From assembly GCF_001686925.1 (NCBI RefSeq), contig NZ_LVEN01000006.1, positions 1 to 64,000 of the forward strand: a stretch of DNA of 64,000 nt, given 5' to 3'. The notes under the pieces were generated by a model. The model saw nothing but the letters and a program-made list of their open reading frames with translations, made no database searches and was not told where the DNA came from. Source of the DNA: Flavobacterium piscis (GTDB lineage: Bacteria; Bacteroidota; Bacteroidia; Flavobacteriales; Flavobacteriaceae). The position numbers and the translations under genes were made by a program. This document shows positions 43,607 through 53,291 of this stretch, one piece after another; position 1 is the stretch's first letter; each line of letters begins with the position of its first letter.

Positions 43607-44492
43607 AAAAATTGTATTACTTCTCGTAATATTAGCTTTAGCAAGCTGCTCATCTAGTAAGCCTGCCATCGCGACGACCAAAAAAGCTGCAGCAGTTCAA
43701 ACTAGGACAGCGGCAACCAAAAGAAGTACTCCTGTTAAACCAACAGTTAAAAATTACCCTTCGACAAATAATACAACTGAGGTTATTCAATCTACTTCAA
43801 AAACTGTTGTCACCAGCGATTTAATCAATAATTATGTTTTGCAATACAAGGATATTGCAATGGGAAACATGAAAACGTACGGAATTCCGGCGAGTATTAT
43901 TTTAGCTCAGGGAATATTAGAATCTGGCGCAGGAAAAGGAGATTTGGCTGTTGATGCTAATAATCATTTCGGAATTAAATGTCATAAAGAGTGGCTGGGC
44001 GAAAGTGTGCGTCATGACGATGATTCTGCTCAGGAATGTTTTAGAAAATATCCGCAAGCAGCAGATTCTTACAAAGATCATGCTTTGTTTTTGGTTGGGA
44101 AAAAGCGATATGAAAAGCTGTTTACTTACGAAAAAGACGATTATAAATCCTGGGCAAAAGGATTAAGAGCTGCAGGTTACGCTACAGATCCTAATTATCC
44201 TGATAAATTAATCAGTTATATTGAGCGTTACAATCTGCATCAATATGATTGTTTGATTACCGGAAGAAATTATGTTCCAATAAGTAAAACAGTTGCTGCT
44301 TCAACTAAAAGTTCGACAAAACCGGTTTCTTCAAATTCAAATTCGAACGATCCAAATTTATACGAAGTTCAAAAAGGAGATACCTTGTATTCTATTTCAA
44401 AAAAATTCAACGTATTGGTTGATGATTTAAAGCAAAAAAATAATCTTTCAGACAATGCAATTTCTATTGGGCAGCGATTGAAAGTGAAATAA
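43599..44492 (+). CDS. Glucosaminidase with LysM domain, lipoprotein
   Basis: A 297-residue peptidoglycan hydrolase. The signal ends in ALASC (Cys 17), so it is a lipoprotein. A low-complexity Ala/Lys/Thr linker covers 20-70. The GlcNAcase domain runs from about 80 to 225, with YGIPASIILAQGILESGAGKGDLA (catalytic Glu in the LESG turn), NNHFGIKC and AGYATDPNYPDKLISYIERY. A LysM peptidoglycan-binding repeat closes the protein (YEVQKGDTLYSISKKFNV, about 253-270). The start overlaps the preceding gene by 8 bases. Confidence 0.95.
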   Translation: MIKKIVLLLVILALASCSSSKPAIATTKKAAAVQTRTAATKRSTPVKPTVKNYPSTNNTTEVIQSTSKTVVTSDLINNYVLQYKDIAMGNMKTYGIPASIILAQGILESGAGKGDLAVDANNHFGIKCHKEWLGESVRHDDDSAQECFRKYPQAADSYKDHALFLVGKKRYEKLFTYEKDDYKSWAKGLRAAGYATDPNYPDKLISYIERYNLHQYDCLITGRNYVPISKTVAASTKSSTKPVSSNSNSNDPNLYEVQKGDTLYSISKKFNVLVDDLKQKNNLSDNAISIGQRLKVK

Positions 44493-44540
44493 GTTTTTAG
44501 TTTTCATTGTCGGTTTTCAGTCTCAGTTTGAAAGTATTCA

Positions 44541-44618
44541 AAAATCTAAAATTCAAATTTTAAAATAGAGTTCGCAGTTTATAATCTAAAATCAGAACTC
44601 TAAAATCTAAAATATAAA
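44541..44618 (+). repeat. TCTAAAA-type words before hemL
   Basis: ATCTAAAATTC, ATCTAAAATC, CTCTAAAATC and TAAAATATAAAA occur in a run that ends at the hemL start codon. No clear TAnnTTTG box was seen in front of hemL, so the repeat may hide or replace a promoter. Confidence 0.55.
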
Positions 44619-44619
44619 A

Positions 44620-45906
44620 ATGTTATATAAAAGAAGTAGTCAGCTTTTTGCTGAAGCAGAAAAAGTAATTCCGGGAGGAGTAAATTCACCAGTTAGAGCC
44701 TTTAAAGCGGTTGGGGGAACTCCTATTTTTGTAAAAAGTGCCAAAGGTGCTTATTTGTATGATGAGGACGGAAACAAATTAATAGATTATATCAACTCAT
44801 GGGGACCAATGGTTTTAGGCCATGCATATCAGCCAGTTGTTGATGCTGTGATTGAAAAAGCAAAGTTGGGGACTTCATTTGGAATGCCAACTGAATTGGA
44901 AACCCAAATTGCCGCCTTGGCGGTTTCTATGGTTCCGAATATTGATAAAATAAGATTTGTAAATTCAGGTACAGAAGCTTGTATGAGCGCGATTCGTCTG
45001 GCTCGCGGATTTACGAAAAGAGATAAAATCATCAAATTTGCAGGTTGCTACCACGGACATTCGGATTCATTTTTGATTCAGGCCGGAAGTGGTGCCGTAA
45101 CTTTTGGTTCGCCTAATAGTCCTGGAGTTACAGCAGGAACTGCAAAAGATACTTTGTTAGCAAAATATAATGATTTAGAGAATGTAAAGACCTTAATCGA
45201 AGCGAATAAAGGAGAAATAGCTGCCATTATTATCGAAGCCGTTGCCGGAAATATGGGTTGTATTCCGCCTCAAAAAGGTTTCTTAGAAGGATTAAGAGAA
45301 TTGTGTACAGCAAACGGAATTTTACTAATTTTTGATGAGGTAATGACAGGTTTCCGTTTGGCTCGTGGTGGCGTTCAGGAATTGTATAATATCAATGCTG
45401 ATATTGTAACTTTCGGGAAAGTAATTGGTGGAGGTTTACCTGTTGGTGCTTTTGCAGCACGCGAAGAAATCATGAATTATTTGGCACCTCTTGGCCCGGT
45501 TTATCAGGCAGGAACATTATCAGGAAATCCGTTAGCGATGGCGGCCGGATTAGCGATGTTGCAAGCTTTAGATAATGATCGTGAAATTTTTACCCGTTTA
45601 GAAGAAAAAACAGCTTATCTGGAAGCAGGAATTGATAAAGTTTTAAAAGCGAATAATGTTGCTTTTACCATCAATAGAGTAGGTTCTATGATTTCGGTAC
45701 ATTTTGATGCTAATCCTGTGGTTGATTTTCAAACAGCTGCAAAGGGAGATAACGATACATTTAAGAAATTTTTTCACGGTTTGTTAAACGAAGGTGTATA
45801 CATTGCACCATCTGCATATGAAACCTGGTTTATTACAGATGCATTAACGTATGAAGATTTAGATTTTACCATTAATGCGATCGATAAAGTTTCAAAGACA
45901 TTTTAA
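44620..45906 (+). CDS. hemL: Glutamate-1-semialdehyde 2,1-aminomutase
   Basis: A PLP enzyme making 5-aminolevulinate for haem and tetrapyrroles by the C5 route. The PLP lysine is K267 in [15 protein letters not shown]. Other blocks are [19 protein letters not shown] (16-34), [20 protein letters not shown] (107-126) and CYHGHSDS. The length of 428 is normal. It has its own terminator and stands apart from other haem genes. Confidence 0.97.
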   Translation: MLYKRSSQLFAEAEKVIPGGVNSPVRAFKAVGGTPIFVKSAKGAYLYDEDGNKLIDYINSWGPMVLGHAYQPVVDAVIEKAKLGTSFGMPTELETQIAALAVSMVPNIDKIRFVNSGTEACMSAIRLARGFTKRDKIIKFAGCYHGHSDSFLIQAGSGAVTFGSPNSPGVTAGTAKDTLLAKYNDLENVKTLIEANKGEIAAIIIEAVAGNMGCIPPQKGFLEGLRELCTANGILLIFDEVMTGFRLARGGVQELYNINADIVTFGKVIGGGLPVGAFAAREEIMNYLAPLGPVYQAGTLSGNPLAMAAGLAMLQALDNDREIFTRLEEKTAYLEAGIDKVLKANNVAFTINRVGSMISVHFDANPVVDFQTAAKGDNDTFKKFFHGLLNEGVYIAPSAYETWFITDALTYEDLDFTINAIDKVSKTF

Positions 45907-45936
45907 ATCTTAAAAACTAAAAGACATTTTTCAGTT

Positions 45937-45972
45937 AAGGTTCAGCTTTTTAATTAAAGTTGAACCTTTTTT
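45937..45972 (+). terminator. Terminator of hemL
   Basis: AAGGTTCA and TGAACCTT pair around an AT-rich loop, followed by a T run. Confidence 0.8.
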
Positions 45973-46042
45973 AGTATCGCTTTTTAATTAGTTAATGAAA
46001 AGTTAATAAGCATGTTTTCCTGCATATATTTAGAATAAAAAT

Positions 46043-46050
46043 TATTTTTG
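46043..46050 (+). promoter_or_regulatory. Promoter -7 box for the metalloprotease
   Basis: TATTTTTG fits TAnnTTTG and lies 30 bases before the start codon. Confidence 0.5.
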
Positions 46051-46080
46051 TTTATCAAATAAATACTAAATCTACAATAA

Positions 46081-48555
46081 ATGAAGAAATTTTTCATTTT
46101 AATTACAATGACAGTTTTTATACTGCTTTCTACTAAACAATTTGCACAATCTAAAAAGAAAGACACTAAAAAAGGAGAGTCTGCAGTTGCCTCACCAGAG
46201 AAAAAATCAGAATCTGCAATTAAAGAATATGGTAAAGTTATTACTAAAGATGCTGTTTCTGATCCTGGACTTTTTACCGTTCATAAAGTCGATAAAAAAT
46301 ACTACTTCGAGATTCCAAATAAGTATTTAGATAAAGACATGCTTTTGGTAAGCAGACTTTCAAAATTGCCTTCCAATTTAGGTGGGGGATATGTAAACGC
46401 CGGTTCTGAAACTAACGAACAATTAATAGTCTGGCAGCGTTTTCAGGATAAAATTCTCATCAAATCAAAATCTTATAATGCAGTTGCCAATGATACTTTA
46501 CCAATTAGTATTTCGGTTAAATCAAATAATTATGAGCCAACATTGTTTGCTTTTGATATTGTAGCTTTTAGTAAAGACTCAGCGAACACAGTTATTGATG
46601 TTACTAAATTTTACAGTTCAGATGTAAAAGCCATTAGCGGAATATCTCCGGAAATGCGCGAAACATACAAAGTAAAAGGATTGGATGATTCCAGAAGTTT
46701 TATCAATACCATTAAAAGTTTCCCGATGAATATCGAAGTAATTCAGGATATGACTTATAATGCTTCGAAACCATCAATGTTAGAAGGTACAGAGTCGATT
46801 AGTATTCAGATGAATCAATCAATGGTTTTATTGCCCGAAGTGCCAATGAAACCAAGATTAGCAGATTCCAGAGTAGGATGGTTTACTGTAAGTCAATACG
46901 ATTACGGAAGTAATGAGTTAAAATCTGACCTTAAAACATACATTCGCCGCTGGAGATTAGAACCTAAAGATCCCGAAGCTTATAACAGAGGAGAATTGGT
47001 TGAACCTATAAAACCAATTGTTTATTATTTAGATCCTGCAACGCCTGAAAAATTAAAAAAATATATTAAACAAGGAATTGAAGAATGGCAAAAACCTTTT
47101 GAAACAGCCGGTTTTAAAAATGCCATTATTGCCAAAGATGCTCCAACAAAAGAGGAAGATCCTGATTTTAGTCCGGAAGATATTCGCTATTCGGTAATTC
47201 GTTATGTAGCCAGTACAACCCGCAATGCCGTTGGTCCAAGTGTGTCTGACCCAAGAACCGGAGAAATTATCGAAAGTGATGTTATCTGGTATCACAATCA
47301 TTTGCGTTCGTACAGGAACCGCTACTTGCTCGAAACCGGAGCAGCAAATCCTTCCGCCAGAACTTTACAAACCAGTGATGAAGAAATGGGAGAAATGATG
47401 CGAATGGTAATTGCTCATGAAGTAGGTCACGCTTTAGGATTTCCTCATAATATGGGTGCAAGTTGTGCTTATGATGTTGAGAGTTACAGAAATGGAGATT
47501 TTACGCAAGAAAACGGAATCTCGGCAAGTATTATGGATTATGCCCGTTTTAATTATATCGCTCAGCCAGGTGATAAAAATATTCGATTTATTCGTAAAAT
47601 GGGAGCATACGATCATTATGCTTTGAATTGGGGATACAGAGTAATTCCGAATGCTAAGTCTCCTGAAGATGAAGTTTCGGTTTTAGACAAATGGATTTTA
47701 GAGAAAGCAGGAAATCCTGTTTTTAAGTTTGGAAAACAAAGCAGTGCTTTTGACCCAACTTCGCAAACAGAAGATATTGGGAATAATTCGATGAAAGCAA
47801 GTTCGTACGGAATGAAAAATCTGGAATATGTTGCAGCACATTTACACGAATGGACAAGCAATGTGACCAATAATTACGGAGATTTAGATGAATTGTATAA
47901 AGAAATGCTGGATGTCTGGAGCCGATATATAGGTCACGTTGTAACGAATGTTGGCGGAGTTTATGAAAATACTAAAAAGCCAAATCAATCCGGAAACATT
48001 TATGAAGTGGTTCCAAAAGCAAAACAAATAGAGGCAATGAACTGGCTACAAAACAATGCTTTTGCTTCGCCAACCTGGATCGTAAACCTAACTACTTTAA
48101 AGAATACAGATGTTGCCGGTTACACAGAAAGATTTAGAGCTTTGCAGGTACGACATTTAAATAATTTATTGAGTATTGGCCGTATTGGTCGATTAATAGA
48201 TAATGAAATCCTGGGTGCAGATACGTATAAAGCTTTGGATTTATTAAAAGATACCCGAAAAGGAATCTGGAAAGAAGCGGCCACGCCAGCGAATGTAACA
48301 ATATACAGAAGAAATTTGCAAAGAGGTTATATTGATAGAATGGGTGCATTAATGACCGAAGAAATTAAACCAACAGACAGATCTGCAATTTATTTTAATG
48401 TAGCACAATCTGATGTAAGGGCTTTGGTTCGCGGCGAATTAACTGCATTAAAAACTACACTTTTAGCAGCAAAATCAAGACCCGTAAATACAGAAACAAA
48501 ATACCATTATGAGGATTGTATCAAGCGAATCGATTTGATTTTAAATCCGAAATAA
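46081..48555 (+). CDS. Secreted zinc-dependent metzincin protease (DUF5117/DUF5118/DUF4953 type)
   Basis: An 824-residue exported protein with a signal peptide ending near KQFAQ (23). The N-terminal half fits the DUF5118-DUF5117 pair (ITKDAVSDPGLFTVHKVDKKYYFEIPNKYL, here spanning two blocks, and RLSKLPSNLGGGYVNAG). The protease domain has the full metzincin motif HEVGHALGFPH with H446, E447, H450 and H456, then SIMDYARFNYIAQPGD as the Met-turn region (M about 484). This is a large family of outer-surface or periplasmic proteases whose targets are unknown. It is monocistronic. Confidence 0.92.
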   Translation: MKKFFILITMTVFILLSTKQFAQSKKKDTKKGESAVASPEKKSESAIKEYGKVITKDAVSDPGLFTVHKVDKKYYFEIPNKYLDKDMLLVSRLSKLPSNLGGGYVNAGSETNEQLIVWQRFQDKILIKSKSYNAVANDTLPISISVKSNNYEPTLFAFDIVAFSKDSANTVIDVTKFYSSDVKAISGISPEMRETYKVKGLDDSRSFINTIKSFPMNIEVIQDMTYNASKPSMLEGTESISIQMNQSMVLLPEVPMKPRLADSRVGWFTVSQYDYGSNELKSDLKTYIRRWRLEPKDPEAYNRGELVEPIKPIVYYLDPATPEKLKKYIKQGIEEWQKPFETAGFKNAIIAKDAPTKEEDPDFSPEDIRYSVIRYVASTTRNAVGPSVSDPRTGEIIESDVIWYHNHLRSYRNRYLLETGAANPSARTLQTSDEEMGEMMRMVIAHEVGHALGFPHNMGASCAYDVESYRNGDFTQENGISASIMDYARFNYIAQPGDKNIRFIRKMGAYDHYALNWGYRVIPNAKSPEDEVSVLDKWILEKAGNPVFKFGKQSSAFDPTSQTEDIGNNSMKASSYGMKNLEYVAAHLHEWTSNVTNNYGDLDELYKEMLDVWSRYIGHVVTNVGGVYENTKKPNQSGNIYEVVPKAKQIEAMNWLQNNAFASPTWIVNLTTLKNTDVAGYTERFRALQVRHLNNLLSIGRIGRLIDNEILGADTYKALDLLKDTRKGIWKEAATPANVTIYRRNLQRGYIDRMGALMTEEIKPTDRSAIYFNVAQSDVRALVRGELTALKTTLLAAKSRPVNTETKYHYEDCIKRIDLILNPK

Positions 48556-48570
48556 AAATGTATAAAATCA

Positions 48571-48600
48571 AAAAAGAGGCTATAAAAGCCTCTTTTTTTT
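48571..48600. terminator. Bidirectional terminator between the metalloprotease and the Spy-like gene
   Basis: AAAAAGAGGC pairs with GCCTCTTTTT around TATAAAA, with T runs beyond. It serves both converging transcripts. Confidence 0.85.
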
Positions 48601-48609
48601 TGATCTCAA

Positions 48610-49350
48610 TTACATTTTATCTTTTCTGTGATCTTTCATTTTATCTTTGTGTTCTTTTTGAATCGCTGTCCATTTTTTATATTGATCAGCATTCAAAATA
48701 GATTTCATTTTGGCATCAGTCGCTTTGTGATCTTCTTCCATTTGTTTTTTCATGGCTTTTTTCTCTGCGTCAGTTGGTGCTGCAGCGTTTTCTCCACGGC
48801 TTTTTTTCAGCATTTCCATTTTAGTACTTCTGTCAGATAAAAGTTGACCAACTTGTTTTTGCTGATCTGCGTTTAGGTTTAACTCAGTTGTTAATTTTTG
48901 CAAATGTGCCTGATCACGTTCTTGCGGAGATTTCATATCTCTATGACCTTTGTGATCTCTTTTGCCTTTGTGATCTTTTTTCAAAGCGGTCCATTTTGTG
49001 TATTGATCCGCATTTAAAATAGCTTTCATTTTAGCATCGTTTGCAGCTTTTTCAGTTTCCATTTGCTTTTTAAAGGCTTCTCTTTCTGTCGCAGTTGGTT
49101 TTGTTTTGCGATCTTTATTGGCCTCTCTAAACTTTTCTCCTTTAGCAGATCTTTCGGCTAATAATTGTTTTACTTGCGCTTGTTGTTTTGTATCTAAATT
49201 CAATTCAGAAGTTAGTTTTTGCAAATGTTTCTCATTACGTTGTTCCGGAGTTAATTTTTCTCTTTGATCACGTGTAGCTTTCTGATTGATGTCTTGTGCA
49301 AAACTTACCATTCCAACGAACAATAAAGCTGCGATAAATAATTTTTTCAT
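48610..49350 (-). CDS. Spy/CpxP-like periplasmic protein, internally duplicated (DUF4890-like)
   Basis: A 246-residue secreted helical protein with a signal peptide (LFIAALLFVGMVSFAQ, cleavage at about 19). The mature part is two copies of one unit: residues about 30-125 and 138-235. Each copy has LTxELNL[DN]xxQQxQV[KG]QLL, then [AT]xxExxAxKKQM, then AKMKxILNADQYxKWTA. Highly charged (Lys/Asp/Glu/Gln), it is a likely coiled-coil chaperone or stress protein. It is close kin to the single-unit protein at 49516-49947, with an almost identical signal peptide. Confidence 0.85.
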   Translation of the reverse strand: MKKLFIAALLFVGMVSFAQDINQKATRDQREKLTPEQRNEKHLQKLTSELNLDTKQQAQVKQLLAERSAKGEKFREANKDRKTKPTATEREAFKKQMETEKAANDAKMKAILNADQYTKWTALKKDHKGKRDHKGHRDMKSPQERDQAHLQKLTTELNLNADQQKQVGQLLSDRSTKMEMLKKSRGENAAAPTDAEKKAMKKQMEEDHKATDAKMKSILNADQYKKWTAIQKEHKDKMKDHRKDKM

Positions 49351-49476
49351 AATTCGTTTTTTTTAAAAGGTTTATATCGATTAGACTTCAAGAAGTTTGC
49401 TAGGTTTAATCAGATTGTAAGATTTGTCTTTTAATTAACAGAAACTATTAATGAAAGCATAAAATAGTATTTAAAA

Positions 49477-49506
49477 TAAAAAAGAGGCCATTCAAGCCTC
49501 TTTTTG
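49477..49506 (-). terminator. Terminator of the single-unit Spy-like gene
   Basis: On the minus strand AGAGGCTTGAATGGCCTCTTTT folds into a stem (AGAGGC/GCCTCT) followed by T run, just past the stop codon at 49516. Confidence 0.8.
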
Positions 49507-49515
49507 TAACCGTTA

Positions 49516-49947
49516 TTAGTTGTTTTCTTTTTGGTATTCTTTCATTTTTTCTTTTGCCTTATCTCTTTTTTCTTCCTGAATAGAAGTCCATTTTTTGTAT
49601 TGGTCTGCATTTAGGATCGCTTTCATTTTTGCATCATTTGCGTCTTTTTCAGCTTTTAATTCATTTTTAAAAGCTTCTCTTTCTGCTGCAGTAGGTTTTT
49701 CTTTTCGATCTTTTCGTTCTGCTCTTAATTTTTCGGCTTTAGCACTTCGATCCGCTAAAAGTTGTTTTACCTGAGCTTGCTGATTCGCATCTAAATTTAA
49801 TTCGGTAGTTATTTTTTTTAACTGTTTCTCATTACGTTGTTCCGGAGTTAGTCTTTCTCTTGGTTCACGATTAGGTGCCTGATCTGCTTCTTGTGCAAAA
49901 CTTACTACTCCAACGAATAGTAAAGCTGCGATAAATAATTTTTTCAT
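49516..49947 (-). CDS. Spy/CpxP-like periplasmic protein, single unit (DUF4890-like)
   Basis: A 143-residue secreted helical protein. The signal peptide LFIAALLFVGVVSFAQ is one residue different from that of its neighbour. It has one copy of the unit (LTPEQRNEKQLKKITTELNL, then QAQVKQLLADRS and AKMKAILNADQYKKWTSIQ). The upstream regions of the two genes also share words (AGGTTTAATC, TTAGACTT), so duplication included the promoter. It probably acts as a periplasmic chaperone or stress factor, by analogy with Spy. Confidence 0.85.
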   Translation of the reverse strand: MKKLFIAALLFVGVVSFAQEADQAPNREPRERLTPEQRNEKQLKKITTELNLDANQQAQVKQLLADRSAKAEKLRAERKDRKEKPTAAEREAFKNELKAEKDANDAKMKAILNADQYKKWTSIQEEKRDKAKEKMKEYQKENN

Positions 49948-50130
49948 GATGTACGTTTTTTAATTGTTATAGTAATTAGACTTTATCAAATTGAATAGGT
50001 TTAATCTGATAATCAGAATTGTAGTTAATTTAACAAACGAAAAAGCGATTAGCAATATTGTATCCTGATTTGCAATGGTTTTTTAATTACTTTAATGATC
50101 CAGGATATGCTATTTTACACGAATAGGTTT

Positions 50131-50138
50131 TAAATTTG
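50131..50138 (+). promoter_or_regulatory. Promoter -7 box for the 50182 gene
   Basis: TAAATTTG fits TAnnTTTG, 43 bases before the start codon. Confidence 0.5.
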
Positions 50139-50181
50139 TTAGTGTATTAAAAATTTCAAAATACAATTACCAGAATACAAT

Positions 50182-51105
50182 ATGAAAGAATTATTTAATA
50201 AGAAAAATAAAAACCGAGTTCTTAAAGCTGTAAACGGAGAAATGTCGTATCAAAAATTAAATGCTGCCGAATTGCATCAATTTGTACAGCATTGGAATTA
50301 TGATGACGGAATCGAGCCTTTTCTATGGATCAGCAAACAAAAACATCTGGATAAAGGAACAGCGCTTTGTTTGTATTGGATGTTGCAGCCGGATTATTTC
50401 TGTAAATTCAAAAGCGAAGAAGACATAAAAAAAGACATCAATTATGAAAGTTATCCATTAATAAAAGAAATTGAAGAAAGATATATTTCTGGTTTTTATG
50501 AAGAGCAAAATTTTTCTTTTGATCCTAAAGAAGAGTTTTTAGATGAAAATTCTAATACAACATTTATTCCGGCAGAAATGCTGAAAAAATCACCAGGAAC
50601 TGTTTTCGAAAGACAAGATATCGAGTTTGCTTTTTTAAGAAATCCCAACGAAAAGGAGTTGAAAACGATTAATACGAAGATTGCAGATGCTTTAGAAATC
50701 ATTCAAATTTCAAATCCTGATTTTGTTTATGATAAAATGCATGACACCATTAACGCTATAATTGAAAGTGTTGAATATTGGAAAACAAAAGAATTAGGGA
50801 AGGTAAAAATTAAGAATCTCTCTTATTTATGGATGGATTGCGTTCATATAAAACACAACTGGGATTGGATTATTTGGGATTGGGAAACCGGAAATAATAT
50901 AGGAGTTACAAACGCTACGAAAGAATTGACATGTTTGGCAGATACTATTATAAACCATACAATAGATGGGTTTCAGCAATCTTCGATAATTTCAGATTTA
51001 TATCAGGATTTGTCAGGAGTCAATAATTTTTATGATTTGAAAAAAGATCCTTACAGCGGTATTGGTTTGCTTTTTAGTACAGATCATTTAAAATTTAGAA
51101 TATAA
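50182..51105 (+). CDS. DUF4274-like protein, unknown function
   Basis: A 307-residue cytoplasmic protein. Residues 28-75 (LNAAELHQFVQHWNYDDGIEP in two halves, then WISKQKHLDKGTALCLYWM) look like DUF4274, a domain seen in proteins of unknown role and often next to polymorphic-toxin genes. The remainder is Trp-rich near 220-235 (HNWDWIIWDWETGNNIG). There is no signal peptide. The next gene begins 6 bases downstream, so they form a pair. It could be an immunity-type or stress protein; I am not sure. Confidence 0.6.
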   Translation: MKELFNKKNKNRVLKAVNGEMSYQKLNAAELHQFVQHWNYDDGIEPFLWISKQKHLDKGTALCLYWMLQPDYFCKFKSEEDIKKDINYESYPLIKEIEERYISGFYEEQNFSFDPKEEFLDENSNTTFIPAEMLKKSPGTVFERQDIEFAFLRNPNEKELKTINTKIADALEIIQISNPDFVYDKMHDTINAIIESVEYWKTKELGKVKIKNLSYLWMDCVHIKHNWDWIIWDWETGNNIGVTNATKELTCLADTIINHTIDGFQQSSIISDLYQDLSGVNNFYDLKKDPYSGIGLLFSTDHLKFRI

Positions 51106-51111
51106 TAACTG

Positions 51112-51528
51112 ATGGCATTAAGAAAAATTACTGTCGAAGAAAATGTATATCTGTATAAATCCGTCACAGGATTTGGAGGTAGTACAGAGATAGCAACATT
51201 CAAAATAACGGTATTCTTAGAAAATTATAAGCAAACTCCATTGCAAATTAATTTTATTACATGGGAAGATGCATATGCAGGAAATCCTTTAAGTACGGGT
51301 GTAAAATTGAGCAAATTATCTACAAAAGATGAGGAAGTTGTCAATTTAAACAGACCTAAATATATTAGAGAATTTATTTTATATGGTTTAAAAATGGGCT
51401 GGAATGGTCAAAACAAAGTAGAGCCTATTGATGGTTTAAAAATATTGACGAGTTTAGATTATGATGTTTCTTGTCTGCATCCAAAAGACGGAATTATTAT
51501 AGCGCATGGTAAAGAATATCCAAAATAA
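51112..51528 (+). CDS. Unknown protein, pair with the upstream DUF4274-like gene
   Basis: A 138-residue protein with no recognisable family. It is beta-rich (ITVEENVYLYKSVTGFGG, ATFKITVFLENYKQTPLQ) and ends with HPKDGIIIAHGKEYPK. There is no signal or membrane segment. The 6-base gap shows co-transcription with the 307-residue gene, so the products may act together. Confidence 0.65.
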   Translation: MALRKITVEENVYLYKSVTGFGGSTEIATFKITVFLENYKQTPLQINFITWEDAYAGNPLSTGVKLSKLSTKDEEVVNLNRPKYIREFILYGLKMGWNGQNKVEPIDGLKILTSLDYDVSCLHPKDGIIIAHGKEYPK

Positions 51529-51613
51529 GATGATTTTTCATGATCAGAAAATTACTTCGGAATTAATTGCTTACTTTAGTAATACCAGAAGTTAAAACCA
51601 AAAACAAACGATT

Positions 51614-52639
51614 ATGAGTTTAGATGCCACATCAAATGATACTAAAATTGCCTTTTTTTCGACACAGCCTTATGATAAATCTTTCTTTAATAAGTACAAT
51701 GAAGATTTTGGTTTTGAATTGGATTTTTTCGAAACCCAACTAAATCCTCAAACGGTAATTTTGATCGAAAAAGCTACTATAGTTTGTGTTTTTGTAAACG
51801 ATATTGTCAATGAAGCCGTGATTAAACAATTGGCAGAAAAAGGTGTAAAAATCATTGCATTGCGTTGTGCAGGTTTTAATAATGTCGATTTAGAAGCCGC
51901 TAAAAAATACAATATAAAAGTATGTCGCGTTCCGGCATATTCGCCTCAGGCAGTTGCAGAACATGCGATTGCGATGATTCTGACTTTAAACAGAAAAACA
52001 CATAAAGCCTACAATAGAGTTCGTGAACAAAACTTTTCCCTAAACGGATTATTAGGTTTTGATTTATTCGGAAAAACAATCGGAATTATTGGGACCGGAA
52101 ATATCGGAAAAGCTTTTGCAAAAATTGCTTTAGGTTTTGGATGCAAAGTGCTCGCGTATGATATTGTCACCAATGATGAAATGATAAAAGACGGAGTTAA
52201 ATTTGTTTCTCTTGAAGAAATCTTTAAATCGAGCGACATTATTTCTTTACATTGCCCTTTAAACGAGCAAACTAAGCACATCATTAATAAGAAGTCTATC
52301 GATGAAATGAAAGATAGCGTTATGATTATCAATACAAGTCGTGGCGGATTAATAGAAACAGCTTGTGTTATTGAAGGTTTAAAAGAGGGTAAAATTGGAT
52401 ATCTTGGAATCGATGTTTACGAGCAGGAAGAAAAACTATTCTTTAGAGATCTTTCTGCAGATATTATTCAGGACGATGCGATTCAGCGTTTAATGAGTTT
52501 TCCTAATGTTTTGGTTACGGCGCATCAGGCCTTTTTTACCAACGAAGCTTTAACTCAGATTGCTTTGGTTACTTTCAGTAATATAAAATCTTTGCTAACC
52601 CATAATGATATTGAAAATAAAGCAGCTTTGCTGGTTTAA
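51614..52639 (+). CDS. D-lactate dehydrogenase-type 2-hydroxyacid dehydrogenase
   Basis: A 341-residue D-isomer-specific dehydrogenase. It has IALRCAGFNNVDLEAAKKYNI (about 78-98 in two parts), the cofactor loop GTGNIGKAFA (about 155-164), then INTSRGG with the catalytic Arg, DVYEQEE with the Glu and VTAHQAFFT with the His. This set matches fermentative D-lactate dehydrogenases (LdhA-like) better than glyoxylate reductases. It is followed 29 bases later by a lipoprotein gene. Confidence 0.93.
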   Translation: MSLDATSNDTKIAFFSTQPYDKSFFNKYNEDFGFELDFFETQLNPQTVILIEKATIVCVFVNDIVNEAVIKQLAEKGVKIIALRCAGFNNVDLEAAKKYNIKVCRVPAYSPQAVAEHAIAMILTLNRKTHKAYNRVREQNFSLNGLLGFDLFGKTIGIIGTGNIGKAFAKIALGFGCKVLAYDIVTNDEMIKDGVKFVSLEEIFKSSDIISLHCPLNEQTKHIINKKSIDEMKDSVMIINTSRGGLIETACVIEGLKEGKIGYLGIDVYEQEEKLFFRDLSADIIQDDAIQRLMSFPNVLVTAHQAFFTNEALTQIALVTFSNIKSLLTHNDIENKAALLV

Positions 52640-52668
52640 AAGAATCTTAAACTTTAAAAAGAAAAATT

Positions 52669-53271
52669 ATGAAAAATAAACTTTTAGTGGCAGTTATGAT
52701 TCTGGGAATGATGTCATGCCAAAACAAAGATAAAACCGACTCAAAAAGTATCATCAAAACAATTGCCGAAGATACCTTATCAAAAACCGTTGCGGGAACG
52801 GCAGATGTAAGCGATGCTCCTGCAAAAGATGATAAAGCAGTCGAATTGATTCGTAAGCAATTGAATATTCTATTAAAGGCAGATCTTCCGGCAATGACAA
52901 AAGAAGACAGATTTTTTTACTACGAAGCTTTCGATTTGAATAACGATAAAAAAGACGAATATTTCGTTGGTTTCTCTAATCCTTATTTCTGCGGAAGCGG
53001 AGGTTGTTCCGGTTACATCCTAAATAATGATGGAAGTGTAATCAATAAGTTCACCGTAACCGATTTCCCGATTCTCGTTACCACTTCAGCATCTGAAAAA
53101 TTTTACGATCTTATATTCGAAACCGGTGGAAAATTTCATCTCATAAAAATGAAAAACGGCAAATACCCGTCAAACCCATCCGTTCAGGAAATTTGGAAAG
53201 GTGAAACTCCTAAAGAAAATACCAAGGTTTTAGATATTCAGGGAAAGAAATTAGAGAAGTATTCGTTTTAA
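52669..53271 (+). CDS. Lipoprotein, unknown function
   Basis: A 200-residue lipoprotein with the lipobox LGMMSC (Cys 17). A charged low-complexity linker follows to about residue 55. The folded part (60-200) shows DLNNDKKDEYFVGFSNPYFCGSGGCSGYI across two blocks: an EF-hand-like or FG-GAP-like acidic turn and a Cys pair (CGSGGC) that probably forms a disulfide outside the cytoplasm. It lies 29 bases after the lactate dehydrogenase gene, so it may be co-transcribed. No function is known. Confidence 0.75.
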   Translation: MKNKLLVAVMILGMMSCQNKDKTDSKSIIKTIAEDTLSKTVAGTADVSDAPAKDDKAVELIRKQLNILLKADLPAMTKEDRFFYYEAFDLNNDKKDEYFVGFSNPYFCGSGGCSGYILNNDGSVINKFTVTDFPILVTTSASEKFYDLIFETGGKFHLIKMKNGKYPSNPSVQEIWKGETPKENTKVLDIQGKKLEKYSF

Positions 53272-53291
53272 TGTACGAATGTTTTTAAATA

